Of a stretch of DNA of 64,000 nucleotides, positions 56,979 through 64,000 are shown piece after piece. Location: contig NZ_JBLKNZ010000001.1 in assembly GCF_051414115.1 (NCBI RefSeq), forward strand, positions 868,001 through 932,000, in the 5' to 3' direction. Position numbers and translations under genes: made by a program. Position 1 is the first letter of the stretch, and the number at the start of each line of letters is the position of its first letter. Source of the DNA: Halovenus marina. GTDB lineage: Archaea > Halobacteriota > Halobacteria > Halobacteriales > Haloarculaceae. The notes under the pieces are model-generated. The model worked only from the letters and a program-made list of their open reading frames with translations, was not told the origin of the DNA and made no database searches.

Positions 56979-57932
56979 ATGCCAGCCACCGCTGAGATCT
57001 CTCGCACGCAGGCGTGGCTGATCGCGGCGCGCCCGCAGACCCTTCCGGCGGGTGCTGCGCCGGTCATCATCGGGATCGGCCTCGCGGCCGCAGACGGCGT
57101 CTTCGCGCCGCTGCCAGCCGTCGGCGCGCTCGTCGGCGCGCTCCTGATTCAGGTCGGGACGAACTTCGCGAACGACTACTACGATGCGAAACACGGCGCG
57201 GACACCGACGAGCGCGAGGGGTTCACCCGCGTGACAGCCGGTGGACTCATCCAGCCACGGCAGGTCCGTGCCGCGATGACCGCCACCTACGCACTCGCGC
57301 TCGTCGTCGGCGTCTATCTGGTCTACGTCGGCGGCGTTCCAATCGTCGTCGTCGGCCTCTCAAGTATCCTCGCTGGCCTGCTGTACACTGGCGGCCCGTA
57401 CCCGTACGGCTACTACGGTCTCGGTGACCTGTTCGTGTTCGTCTACTTCGGTCTCGTCGCCGTCACGGGAACCTACTACGTCCAGGCTGTGACTGCACTC
57501 GGCATCGACCCGCTTTCGGTCAGTGTGGCACCCGACGCAATCACCGCAGGTGCGGTGCTCGCCGGTGCCGGTGCTGGCGCGCTCGCGACGACCATCCTTG
57601 TGGTCAACAACATCCGCGACCTGGAGACGGACCGGGAGGCGGGCAAGCGAACCCTCGCGGTCATGCTCGGCTATCGCTTCTCCCGTGTCGAGTTCTGCGC
57701 GCTGATCGCACTCGCCTACGCAGTTCCAGTCGCGCTCGTCGTCGGCTTCGATCACTCCCCTGCCGTTCTCGCGACCTGGCTGTCCGCGCCGCTTGCCGCG
57801 CTGGTCGCTCGGACGGTGCTGACACGAACCGACGGCGACGCGCTCAACCCTGCACTGGAGCGCACCGGCCAGTTGCTTGCGCTGTATGCACTGCTCTTTG
57901 CTGGCGGCGTCGCCCTGTCGGGGGTGCTGTGA
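56979..57932 (+). CDS. menA: 1,4-dihydroxy-2-naphthoate polyprenyltransferase (MenA)
   Basis: The 317-residue membrane enzyme attaches the polyprenyl tail to 1,4-dihydroxy-2-naphthoate, the membrane-bound step of menaquinone synthesis. The two Asp-rich motifs are FANDYYDAKHGADTDER and VVNNIRDLETDREAGKRT, with about nine helices. RPQTLPAGAAPVIIG at the start is typical for MenA. The start is ATG 56979. menC follows after 1 bp and menE overlaps menC, so three men genes are one unit. Confidence 0.95.
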   Translation: MPATAEISRTQAWLIAARPQTLPAGAAPVIIGIGLAAADGVFAPLPAVGALVGALLIQVGTNFANDYYDAKHGADTDEREGFTRVTAGGLIQPRQVRAAMTATYALALVVGVYLVYVGGVPIVVVGLSSILAGLLYTGGPYPYGYYGLGDLFVFVYFGLVAVTGTYYVQAVTALGIDPLSVSVAPDAITAGAVLAGAGAGALATTILVVNNIRDLETDREAGKRTLAVMLGYRFSRVEFCALIALAYAVPVALVVGFDHSPAVLATWLSAPLAALVARTVLTRTDGDALNPALERTGQLLALYALLFAGGVALSGVL

Positions 57933-57933
57933 C

Positions 57934-58968
57934 GTGGTCGATATCGCTCCGTTTCAGGTGCGTCTTCGAACGCCCATAGACACTGCTCACGGCCCGATCG
58001 AGAGCAGACGGGGGTTTCTCGTCGCCGTCGAGCACGAGGGCGAAACGGGTGTCGGCGAGGCAACGCCGCTGGGGGGCTGGACGGAGTCCTACACGGAGTG
58101 TGAAGAGGCATTGAACCGCGCTCAGACCGTCGCTCGTCATCTCGACTGGGGGATCGCACTCGCGCGCACGAACGCGCCCGCCGCACGACACGGACTCTCG
58201 CTCGCGTTCTCCGTGGCACGGGCACGAAGTGAAGACGCTCCACTGTACCGGTCGCTCGGGCGCGACGAGCGCGTCGAGCGCGTCCCGGTCAACGGAACGG
58301 TCGGCGCAAACGGATCTCCGGACGTGACCGCAACTGCCGCCACGGAATTGGTCGGCGCTGGCCACGACTGTCTCAAACTCAAGGTCGGAACGAACGGCGT
58401 GGAGACGGATCTCGAACGCATCCGGGCGGTGCGAAATGCTGTCGGCGACGGCGTGACACTCCGGGTTGACGCAAACGGTGCATGGGCGCGCTCGGAAGCA
58501 GAACGGGCGATTTCCGGGCTTGCGGCGCTCGATGTCGCGTACGTCGAACAGCCCCTCCCGGCCGACAATCTCGATGGGCTCTCCGCGCTGCGCGACCACG
58601 GCGTGGGTATCGCCGTCGACGAGTCGCTCGTCGCTCACGATATCGAGACTGTACTCGAACACGGGGCGGCAGACGTCGTCGTACTGAAGCCGATGGTCCT
58701 CAGCGGGCCGGACGTGGCCGTCGAGACAGCACGAACCGCCAGGGCGGCGGGAGTCGAGCCAGTCGTCTCGACGACTATCGACGCCGTCGTTGCCCGAACG
58801 GCGGCCGTCCACGCCGCCGCGGCAATCCCCGATGTGTTACCCTGCGGACTCGCGACCGGACAGTTCCTCGAAACAGACCTCGCACCCGACCCTGCACCCG
58901 TCGAGAACGGCTCGGTTCGCGTTCCACAGACCGCAGGGCTCGGGGTCGACCAGTCCCACGTGCTATGA
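57934..58968 (+). CDS. menC: o-Succinylbenzoate synthase (MenC)
   Basis: The 344-residue enolase-superfamily enzyme dehydrates SHCHC to o-succinylbenzoate. Motifs: FQVRLRTPIDTAHGPIE start, catalytic Lys in CLKLKVGTNG, metal ligands in RVDANGAW and YVEQPLP and AVDESL, and second Lys in VVLKPMVL. It begins at GTG 57934, one base after the menA stop, since no ATG fits. It overlaps menE by 4 bp (ATGA). The fold could also serve other MLE-type activities, but the men context decides. Confidence 0.92.
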   Translation: MVDIAPFQVRLRTPIDTAHGPIESRRGFLVAVEHEGETGVGEATPLGGWTESYTECEEALNRAQTVARHLDWGIALARTNAPAARHGLSLAFSVARARSEDAPLYRSLGRDERVERVPVNGTVGANGSPDVTATAATELVGAGHDCLKLKVGTNGVETDLERIRAVRNAVGDGVTLRVDANGAWARSEAERAISGLAALDVAYVEQPLPADNLDGLSALRDHGVGIAVDESLVAHDIETVLEHGAADVVVLKPMVLSGPDVAVETARTARAAGVEPVVSTTIDAVVARTAAVHAAAAIPDVLPCGLATGQFLETDLAPDPAPVENGSVRVPQTAGLGVDQSHVL

Positions 58969-60512
58969 CCGGACGCTGGCCGACCCGCGCTCCGCTCGCA
59001 GACCGCGCCGAGCGGACGCCAGACCGGACCGCGATTGTCGACACCCAACACGAGGGTCGGTGGACGTTCGGACAACTCGATGTGGTCGTCGACGACGTTG
59101 CCAGTCAGCTAGCGGAACGGCTTGACCGACCCGAATCCGCCCGGATCGGTTGTCTGCTGAATCAGTCGATCGAAACGGTCGTCGTCGTCCACGCCGCGAT
59201 GCGTCTCGGCGCGACGCTGGTCCCGATGGACCCTGGCCTGACCGAGGAGAAACGCACGATGCGGATCGAACGCACCGGTCTGGATCTTCTGACCCGTGCG
59301 CGAGCGCCCGAGACGAACGCCGACGGTCGGTCACTCCTCGTCTCGCGGCCCGACATGGGGCACGGTGCTGACGACACTCCACGGCGCGAACTGGCGCTTT
59401 CGATCCCAACCGAACCCCCCCGTTCGAGTGCGAACCACTCGTCTGAGTCGGCCGAACTACCTGAGACCGAGCCAGCCGAACTCGGCCGTGACGACACCGT
59501 CCTCGTTCTGTTCACGTCTGGAACGACTGGCGATCCGAAAGGTGTCAGGCTGACGCTCGGGAACCTCTTTGCGAGTGCGACCGCCTCGGCCTTTCGCCTC
59601 GGTGTCGACCCCGACGACCGCTGGCTCGACTGTCTTCCGCCGTATCACATGGGCGGGCTGGCACCCATCTTCCGGACGGCGCTCTACGGAACGACGCTCG
59701 TCCTCCAGCCATCCTTCGGAGCCGAGACGACCGCACGCGTGATCGACGAGTACGACGTGACGGGGGTCTCACTCGTCCCGACCCAGTTGACGCGGATGCT
59801 GGACGCTGGCTGGTCGCCTGCGGCGGCGCTCGATACGGTGTTGCTCGGCGGCGCACCGGCCTCGCGGGAACTTATCCAGCGTGCGCTCGACCGGTCGGTG
59901 CCGGTCTGTCCGACCTACGGGCTGACCGAAACCGCCTCGCAGGTCGCCACCGCGCTACCCGAGACTGCACGCGACCTCCCGGAGTCAGTCGGACAGCCAC
60001 TCGTCTGCACGGACGTGACGATTCTCGACGGCTCCGAACCGGTCGACGGGGCCGAGACTGGCGAACTCGTCGTCAACGGGCCGACGGTGACGCCCGGCTA
60101 TCTCGACGACGGGCGAACCGAGCAGGCGTTCTGTGCACACGGTCTGCGAACCGGCGATGTCGGCTGGCGGGACGAGGTGGGGCGTCTCTACGTTCTCGGG
60201 CGGCGCGACGAGCTGATCCAGACCGGCGGCGAACTCGTCGCTCCGGCGGAGGTTGCCGAGGCGCTCGGAGCACACGACAGCGTGCAGGACGCCGCCGTCG
60301 TGGGAGTCGACGACCGGGAGTGGGGCGAACGCGTCGCGGCACTGGTCGTCACCGACGGCACTGTCAGCATCGACAGCCTCCGGGACCACTGCCGGGAGCG
60401 GCTGGCCGGATTCAAGCGACCAAAGGTGATTGTTCTGACCGACACTATTCCACGGACGCAGTCCGGCACCGTCGACAGGGAGGCGGTTCGGGTGGTTATC
60501 GCGGAGTCGTAG
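58965..60512 (+). CDS. menE: o-Succinylbenzoate-CoA ligase (MenE)
   Basis: The 515-residue ANL ligase forms the CoA thioester of o-succinylbenzoate. Its P-loop is VLFTSGTTGDPKGVRLT; the core motif PTYGLTETASQVAT and the hinge LYVLGRRDELIQTGGE follow, with the C-terminal Lys in TIPRTQSGTVDRE. Compare the truncated ANL-like protein at 40170-41006, which lacks these motifs. An Asp/Pro-rich insertion lies before the P-loop (RSSANHSSESAELPETEPAE). Start ATG 58965 overlaps the menC stop. MenB, MenF, MenD and MenH are not in the window. Confidence 0.94.
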   Translation: MTGRWPTRAPLADRAERTPDRTAIVDTQHEGRWTFGQLDVVVDDVASQLAERLDRPESARIGCLLNQSIETVVVVHAAMRLGATLVPMDPGLTEEKRTMRIERTGLDLLTRARAPETNADGRSLLVSRPDMGHGADDTPRRELALSIPTEPPRSSANHSSESAELPETEPAELGRDDTVLVLFTSGTTGDPKGVRLTLGNLFASATASAFRLGVDPDDRWLDCLPPYHMGGLAPIFRTALYGTTLVLQPSFGAETTARVIDEYDVTGVSLVPTQLTRMLDAGWSPAAALDTVLLGGAPASRELIQRALDRSVPVCPTYGLTETASQVATALPETARDLPESVGQPLVCTDVTILDGSEPVDGAETGELVVNGPTVTPGYLDDGRTEQAFCAHGLRTGDVGWRDEVGRLYVLGRRDELIQTGGELVAPAEVAEALGAHDSVQDAAVVGVDDREWGERVAALVVTDGTVSIDSLRDHCRERLAGFKRPKVIVLTDTIPRTQSGTVDREAVRVVIAES

Positions 60513-60548
60513 CGACAACAGCCGGTCGGGTTTTATCCGGCGAACGCG

Positions 60549-60554
60549 TAGGAG
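60549..60554 (+). promoter_or_regulatory. Shine-Dalgarno-like site for the NRDE gene
   Basis: TAGGAG/GGAGG at about 60549-60555 sits 5-6 bp before GTG 60560. Since most genes here look leaderless, this site is notable and supports the GTG start. No TATA-like box is clear in the 47-bp gap after menE, so the gene may be read from the men transcript. Confidence 0.45.
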
Positions 60555-60559
60555 GACCC

Positions 60560-61288
60560 GTGTGCACGCTCGTCTTCGCGTATCAGGTGTTCGAGGCAGA
60601 GATAGTGGCCGCCACGAACCGCGACGAACGGCTCGACCGGCCCGCCGAGCCGCCAGCCGTGCGCGACTGGGAATCCCGTGTGCTCGCCCCGAAGGATATC
60701 GAGGCTGAGGGCACGTGGCTCGGCGTCAACGAACACGGCGTCTTCGTCGCACTCACGAACCGCTGGGCGGACAGGGAGGGCGAGCGCTCACGAGGGCTGC
60801 TCGTCAGGGACGCGCTCTGCTACGAGAGCGCAGACGCGGCGACGCGGTTCGTCGAGCGGGAACTCGCAACTGACGCATACGCTGGCTGTAACCTCGTCGT
60901 CGCAGACAAGGCGAGCGCGTTGCTCGTCGAGTTCGACGGCACGACGACGGTCCGACCGCTTCGCTCGGGCGTTCACGTGGTTGTCAACGTGGGTGCCGAC
61001 GGCGACTACACGGTCCCGCCCGAACGCGAGTCGGCGGGCAGACAGCAAGCGGAGAACGCGAACGCGGTGCGTGCAGCCTTGCAGCCAGAACCTGGCGAGA
61101 CTGACAGGGAGTGGCTCGACCGCGCGGCAGCCGTTATCGCTGACCACGAATACGGCGTCTGTGTTCACGGCGACGGCTTTGGCACGCGCTCGTCGACCCT
61201 GCTATCGGTCGGCCCGGACGGAACGACGATGGAGTACGCTGACGGGCCGCCGTGTTCGACACCGTACGACCATCGAATGCAGTTGTGA
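60560..61288 (+). CDS. NRDE-family (TANGO2-like) Ntn-hydrolase-fold protein
   Basis: The 242-residue protein starts at GTG 60560 with Cys as the second residue (MCTLVFAYQ), then the name-giving AATNRDERLDRPAEPP, GTWLGVNEHGVFVALTNR and the GCNLVVADKASALLVEF strand. NRDE proteins have an Ntn-hydrolase fold with the N-terminal Cys as potential nucleophile after Met removal. Their physiological role is unsettled (lipid or haem handling has been proposed for TANGO2). The C-terminal block is GDGFGTRSSTLLSV. Confidence 0.88.
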   Translation: MCTLVFAYQVFEAEIVAATNRDERLDRPAEPPAVRDWESRVLAPKDIEAEGTWLGVNEHGVFVALTNRWADREGERSRGLLVRDALCYESADAATRFVERELATDAYAGCNLVVADKASALLVEFDGTTTVRPLRSGVHVVVNVGADGDYTVPPERESAGRQQAENANAVRAALQPEPGETDREWLDRAAAVIADHEYGVCVHGDGFGTRSSTLLSVGPDGTTMEYADGPPCSTPYDHRMQL

Positions 61289-61354
61289 AACTGACCGAAG
61301 TATCGACGACCCACCTGTGAGATTCGACCCAGCTGGTGTGCTAACGACGCTCGC

Positions 61355-62677
61355 TTAGAGGTCACTTTGAATATCGAGTTGGTTCATCTCGTCAACTTCC
61401 GCGCTGATCTGACGAATCATCTCTGTCTGTTGTGTATTTGCGGTCGCGATAGCTTCGGCTTCGGTAGCGACTTGCTCGAAGTCGGTTGCCGTCTCGTCAA
61501 CCATGCTCGCAATTTCTTCCGTGCTCGCAGCCTGGTCGTCGGTCGCATCAGCGACTTCGGCCACACCGTTTGAGACCTCGTCGACGACAGTTGCGATGTT
61601 TTTGAACGTTTTCCCTGACTGCTGGACTTTTTCAGCCCCGTCTTGCAGAACTTCATTAGTTCGATCGAGGCTTTCGACGGTCTCTGTCGTGTCTTCTCGA
61701 ACTGTTTCGACGATTTCTTCGATCTCTGACGCGCGCTTTTGCGATTCCTCTGCGAGGCTTTTCACCTCATCGGCGACGACTGCAAATCCGTCCCCTGCTT
61801 CCCCTGCGCGCGCGGCCTCAATCGAGGCGTTGAGCGCGAGCATATTCGTCTGGTCAGCGATATCGTTGATCACGTCGACCAGTTCATCGATCTGTTGGAT
61901 ACTTTCGTCGAGATTACGGATATCTTGAGTTACACTCTCGGCTGCTGCCTCAAGGTCGTCCATGATCTCGATTGTCTGTTCTGCTTGTTCTTCGCCAATC
62001 TCCGCCTCTTCGCGTGCGTCCTGACTGATCGATTTGACCTGATCGGCGGTCGCCGCGATCTCTTCGACGGTGGCGCTGAGCGATGAAACCTCCTCGGCGA
62101 CCTCGGTGACGGACTCCAGTTGGTCGTTGGCCTGCGAACTGATCTCCTGTGAACCCTGGGCGACATCCTCCGCTGCAGACTGTAACTCGTCGACCGCAGA
62201 TTTGATGCTCTGACTCGCTGTTTTCTGTGCTGTGATGTCACGAAATGTCTCGCTGATAGCCACGACATCGCCATGCCGGTCGTGGATCGGCCTCACGACG
62301 AGTTCTGTCGGGATAACACGGCCGCCGTAGCTTTCTTTTCGCACTTCGACACGGATTTCGTCCTGACCCTCATCGACGATCTGGTTGAGTGTACAGTTGT
62401 CTGTTCCACACACTTCTGGATTACAGAACTGGTCGTAGCACTTGACCATCTCACTCTCTTCTGCGTCGACACCGCCCATCTGTTTCATCTGGTCGTTCTC
62501 GAGAACGACGTTGAAGTTCAGATCGAGAATCCGCATCGCTGTACCGGTAGATTCCATGACTTGGCGTAGATTGTTCGTGAGGACATCCCACAGTTCGTCT
62601 TCCGGAAGTTCCTTACCGCCGAATATCTCCTGGGAGAAGTCAGTTCCTGCGGTCGAACCCTGATCTGTCTGTGCCAT
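61355..62677 (-). CDS. Cytoplasmic methyl-accepting transducer with Cys-rich PAS-like sensor
   Basis: The 440-residue protein has no membrane segment. A PAS-like domain (about 30-155) includes VMESTGTAMRILDLNFNVVLEN, given in short, and a CYDQFCNPEVCGTDNC cluster with four Cys in x4 spacing. A coiled-coil methylation helix region follows, then the signaling tip DQTNMLALNASIEAARAGEAGDGFAVVADEVKSLAEES in short motifs. It should control CheA/CheY in response to a cytosolic cue; Cys spacing suggests a metal or redox sensor. ATG 62677 is leaderless with a TATA box at 62703-62710. Confidence 0.9.
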   Translation of the reverse strand: MAQTDQGSTAGTDFSQEIFGGKELPEDELWDVLTNNLRQVMESTGTAMRILDLNFNVVLENDQMKQMGGVDAEESEMVKCYDQFCNPEVCGTDNCTLNQIVDEGQDEIRVEVRKESYGGRVIPTELVVRPIHDRHGDVVAISETFRDITAQKTASQSIKSAVDELQSAAEDVAQGSQEISSQANDQLESVTEVAEEVSSLSATVEEIAATADQVKSISQDAREEAEIGEEQAEQTIEIMDDLEAAAESVTQDIRNLDESIQQIDELVDVINDIADQTNMLALNASIEAARAGEAGDGFAVVADEVKSLAEESQKRASEIEEIVETVREDTTETVESLDRTNEVLQDGAEKVQQSGKTFKNIATVVDEVSNGVAEVADATDDQAASTEEIASMVDETATDFEQVATEAEAIATANTQQTEMIRQISAEVDEMNQLDIQSDL

Positions 62678-62702
62678 ATGACTCGATCTCCCCCGGAATC
62701 GC

Positions 62703-62710
62703 TTATATTT
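62703..62710 (-). promoter_or_regulatory. TATA box for the transducer
   Basis: On the minus strand AAATATAA is centred 29-30 bp before ATG 62677. It is a strong AT-run. Confidence 0.5.
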
Positions 62711-62811
62711 TTCACAAAATCCCACAATACTGTGATTGTAGGACGGGATCGAGGAGACATTAGAGAGACCGGCCACCGGTGTCTGAGAGAAGTGAGGGTT
62801 CTGACGGATTA

Positions 62812-62824
62812 CATAAGGCTTATG
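62812..62824. promoter_or_regulatory. 13-bp perfect palindrome overlapping the aglB TATA element
   Basis: CATAAG-G-CTTATG is a perfect palindrome centred about 32 bp before ATG 62850. The right half CTTATG is in the TATA position. A protein bound here would block or recruit the transcription machinery at aglB. Confidence 0.4.
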
Positions 62825-62849
62825 CGCGCACTGGGTTTGACTCCACCTA

Positions 62850-64000
62850 ATGAGCAACTGGCGGGACTCCGATGAGTTCGAGGCGCAGTCCGTCGCGGAA
62901 TGGGTTGAGCAGTACTATCACTATCCCGTACTGCTTGCACTCATTCTGTTCGCGTTCGTGAATCGAGTCATCAACTGGTCCAACTACGTCGTCGACGGAA
63001 CCTACTTCTTCCGCGGGAACGACCCATACTACCATCTCATCCAGACTGAGTACACTGTCTCGCACTTTCCGTTCACGATGCCGTTCGACCCGGGGACGTA
63101 CTTCCCGTACGGCACCAGCACGGGCCAGTTCGGCACGCTGTTCGACCAGGTAATCGCCTTCGGCGCGCTGGTTATTGGACTGGGCAGCCCGAGCGAAGAA
63201 CTCGTCCGGCGGGTGTTTTTCTTTGCACCACCCGTTTTCATCATCCCGATCAGTATCGTCGCCTATCTCATCGGGCAGCGCCTCGGCGGCCGGTTCGGTG
63301 GACTCGTCAGCGCTGGCGTCGTCGCCTTCGCCCCAGACCGATTGCTACAGGTCAGCGTCATCGGCAGCACACAACACGAAGTCGCGGAACCACTGCTGAT
63401 GGGGCTTGGCGTTCTCGGAATTATGGTCGCACTGACCGTCGCCGAGCGCGAAAAGCCGGTGTACGAACTCGTCGTCGCACGCGAATTCGGCGCACTCCGG
63501 GAGACCATCGGCTGGTCGCTGCTCGCTGGCGTCGCCATCGCCCTGTATCTGTGGGTGTGGCCACCCGGTGTCTTCCTCTATGGTATCCTTGGCGCGTTTT
63601 TCGTCGTTCACCTCAGCATCGAGCACATCCGCGGGCGGAGCCCCGAACACGCCTCCTTCGTCGGCGTGGTCGCACTCACGACCGCTGGCTTACTTCAGCT
63701 TCCGTTCATCCAGACGCTCTCGTTCAGTTCCGTCCAGCGCTCGCCCGTGCAGGTCGGGCTGGCGCTCGGTGTCGTCGCCGGAATTGTCTTTCTGGCGTGG
63801 CTCTCACGCCTGGTCGAACGCCGGAACCTCTCACCGTTCGTCTATCCCGGCGCAGTCGCCGGATCCATCCTCCTCGCGTTCGGGGTGATGGCGCTTGCGT
63901 TGCCGGGTGTCCTCGACTTCTTCATCAGCGAAGTCGACCGCGTACTTGGATTCATCACCTCACCCGGCACTGCAGCTGGAACCATCGGAGAGGCTCAGCC
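62850..64000 (+). CDS. aglB: Dolichyl-phosphooligosaccharide-protein glycotransferase AglB (N-terminal part, cut by window edge)
   Basis: The visible 383 residues begin MSNWRDSDEFEAQSVAEWVEQYYHYPVLLALILFAFVNRVINW and contain the first catalytic motif GNDPYYHL, with further helices such as VLGIMVALTVAE and LAGVAIALYLWVWPPGVFL. AglB is the STT3-type enzyme that transfers lipid-linked glycans to Asn of surface proteins such as S-layer and archaellin. The C-terminal WWDYG domain is outside the window. The start is ATG 62850, and no stop occurs before 64000. The upstream transducer is divergent. Confidence 0.93.
   Translation, partial: MSNWRDSDEFEAQSVAEWVEQYYHYPVLLALILFAFVNRVINWSNYVVDGTYFFRGNDPYYHLIQTEYTVSHFPFTMPFDPGTYFPYGTSTGQFGTLFDQVIAFGALVIGLGSPSEELVRRVFFFAPPVFIIPISIVAYLIGQRLGGRFGGLVSAGVVAFAPDRLLQVSVIGSTQHEVAEPLLMGLGVLGIMVALTVAEREKPVYELVVAREFGALRETIGWSLLAGVAIALYLWVWPPGVFLYGILGAFFVVHLSIEHIRGRSPEHASFVGVVALTTAGLLQLPFIQTLSFSSVQRSPVQVGLALGVVAGIVFLAWLSRLVERRNLSPFVYPGAVAGSILLAFGVMALALPGVLDFFISEVDRVLGFITSPGTAAGTIGEAQ

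Noticed and set aside
62724..62739. ACAAT...ATTGT inverted pair upstream of the transducer
   Set aside because: Only 5-bp arms in an AT-rich promoter stretch; expected by chance.
1..64000. CRISPR arrays, tRNA or rRNA genes
   Set aside because: No regularly spaced repeats and no tRNA-like cloverleaf were seen in any of the intergenic gaps, all of which are about 220 bp or less.
1..64000. Prophage or integrated plasmid
   Set aside because: No integrase, transposase, capsid or replication-initiator genes were seen, and composition is even across the window.

Overview
The window is a chromosome segment from a halophilic archaeon (class Halobacteria). It is GC-rich, the encoded proteins are strongly acidic, and the gene set is archaeal: family B DNA polymerase, RFC small subunit, archaeal-type alanyl-tRNA synthetase, SAMP2-like modifier, AglB oligosaccharyltransferase, geranylgeranyl reductases, archaellin-like protein and many haloarchaeal zinc-ribbon proteins. 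Many genes have an A/T-rich TATA-like box about 25-30 bp before the start codon, as expected for leaderless haloarchaeal transcripts. Genes are dense, no gap exceeds about 220 bp, and I found no tRNA, rRNA, CRISPR array, insertion sequence or prophage. The genus cannot be fixed from the sequence alone.

Layout. 1-2753 (minus): sufC-sufB-sufD, Fe-S cluster assembly, with sufD cut by the window edge. 2958-6973: a Tat lipoprotein convergent with inteinless polB. 7051-10187 (minus): geranylgeranyl reductase-like gene 1, cysteine hydrolase and SAM methyltransferase, with a perfect 15-bp inverted repeat between the last two. 10304-15473: GT87 membrane glycosyltransferase, 2Fe-2S ferredoxin, thioredoxin-reductase-like flavoprotein, a small acidic protein, a KaiC-like ATPase, an Nmad3-like protein and a membrane zinc ribbon. 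15608-21539 (plus): a complete five-gene peptide-type ABC importer. 21631-25954: small zinc-ribbon protein, Hsp20, an alpha/beta hydrolase without its nucleophile serine, and alaS.

26138-31688: hicBA-like toxin-antitoxin pair, rfcS, SAMP2-like gene, GNAT, zinc finger, larB, mini-histone, rpiA and a tandem Usp protein. 31818-36760: mutS, a membrane protein and the endonuclease nucS, placing two mismatch-recognition proteins in one block, then two small haloarchaeal proteins. 36976-41006: dnaK, dnaJ and a truncated adenylate-forming-enzyme-like protein. 41067-47582: membrane protein, aldo/keto reductase, geranylgeranyl reductase-like gene 2, an unrecognised acidic protein, a winged-helix/MazF-type toxin pair and a long GGGP-synthase-like protein. 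47616-53878: an ABC-2-type exporter, a PLDc_N-type membrane protein, korAB and a methyltransferase. 54095-56901: small regulators, a Cys-cluster protein, a TRAM protein and a solitary archaellin-like protein. 56979-60512: menA-menC-menE for menaquinone. 60560-64000: an NRDE protein, a cytoplasmic chemotaxis-type transducer with a Cys-rich PAS region, and aglB, which runs off the end.

Recurring themes are isoprenoid, membrane-lipid and quinone metabolism (two reductases, GGGP-synthase-like, menA/C/E), redox and Fe-S chemistry (Suf, ferredoxin, Kor, TrxR-like), genome maintenance (polB, rfcS, mutS, nucS) and two small toxin-antitoxin modules. All functional calls come from motif recognition by eye; no database search was run.
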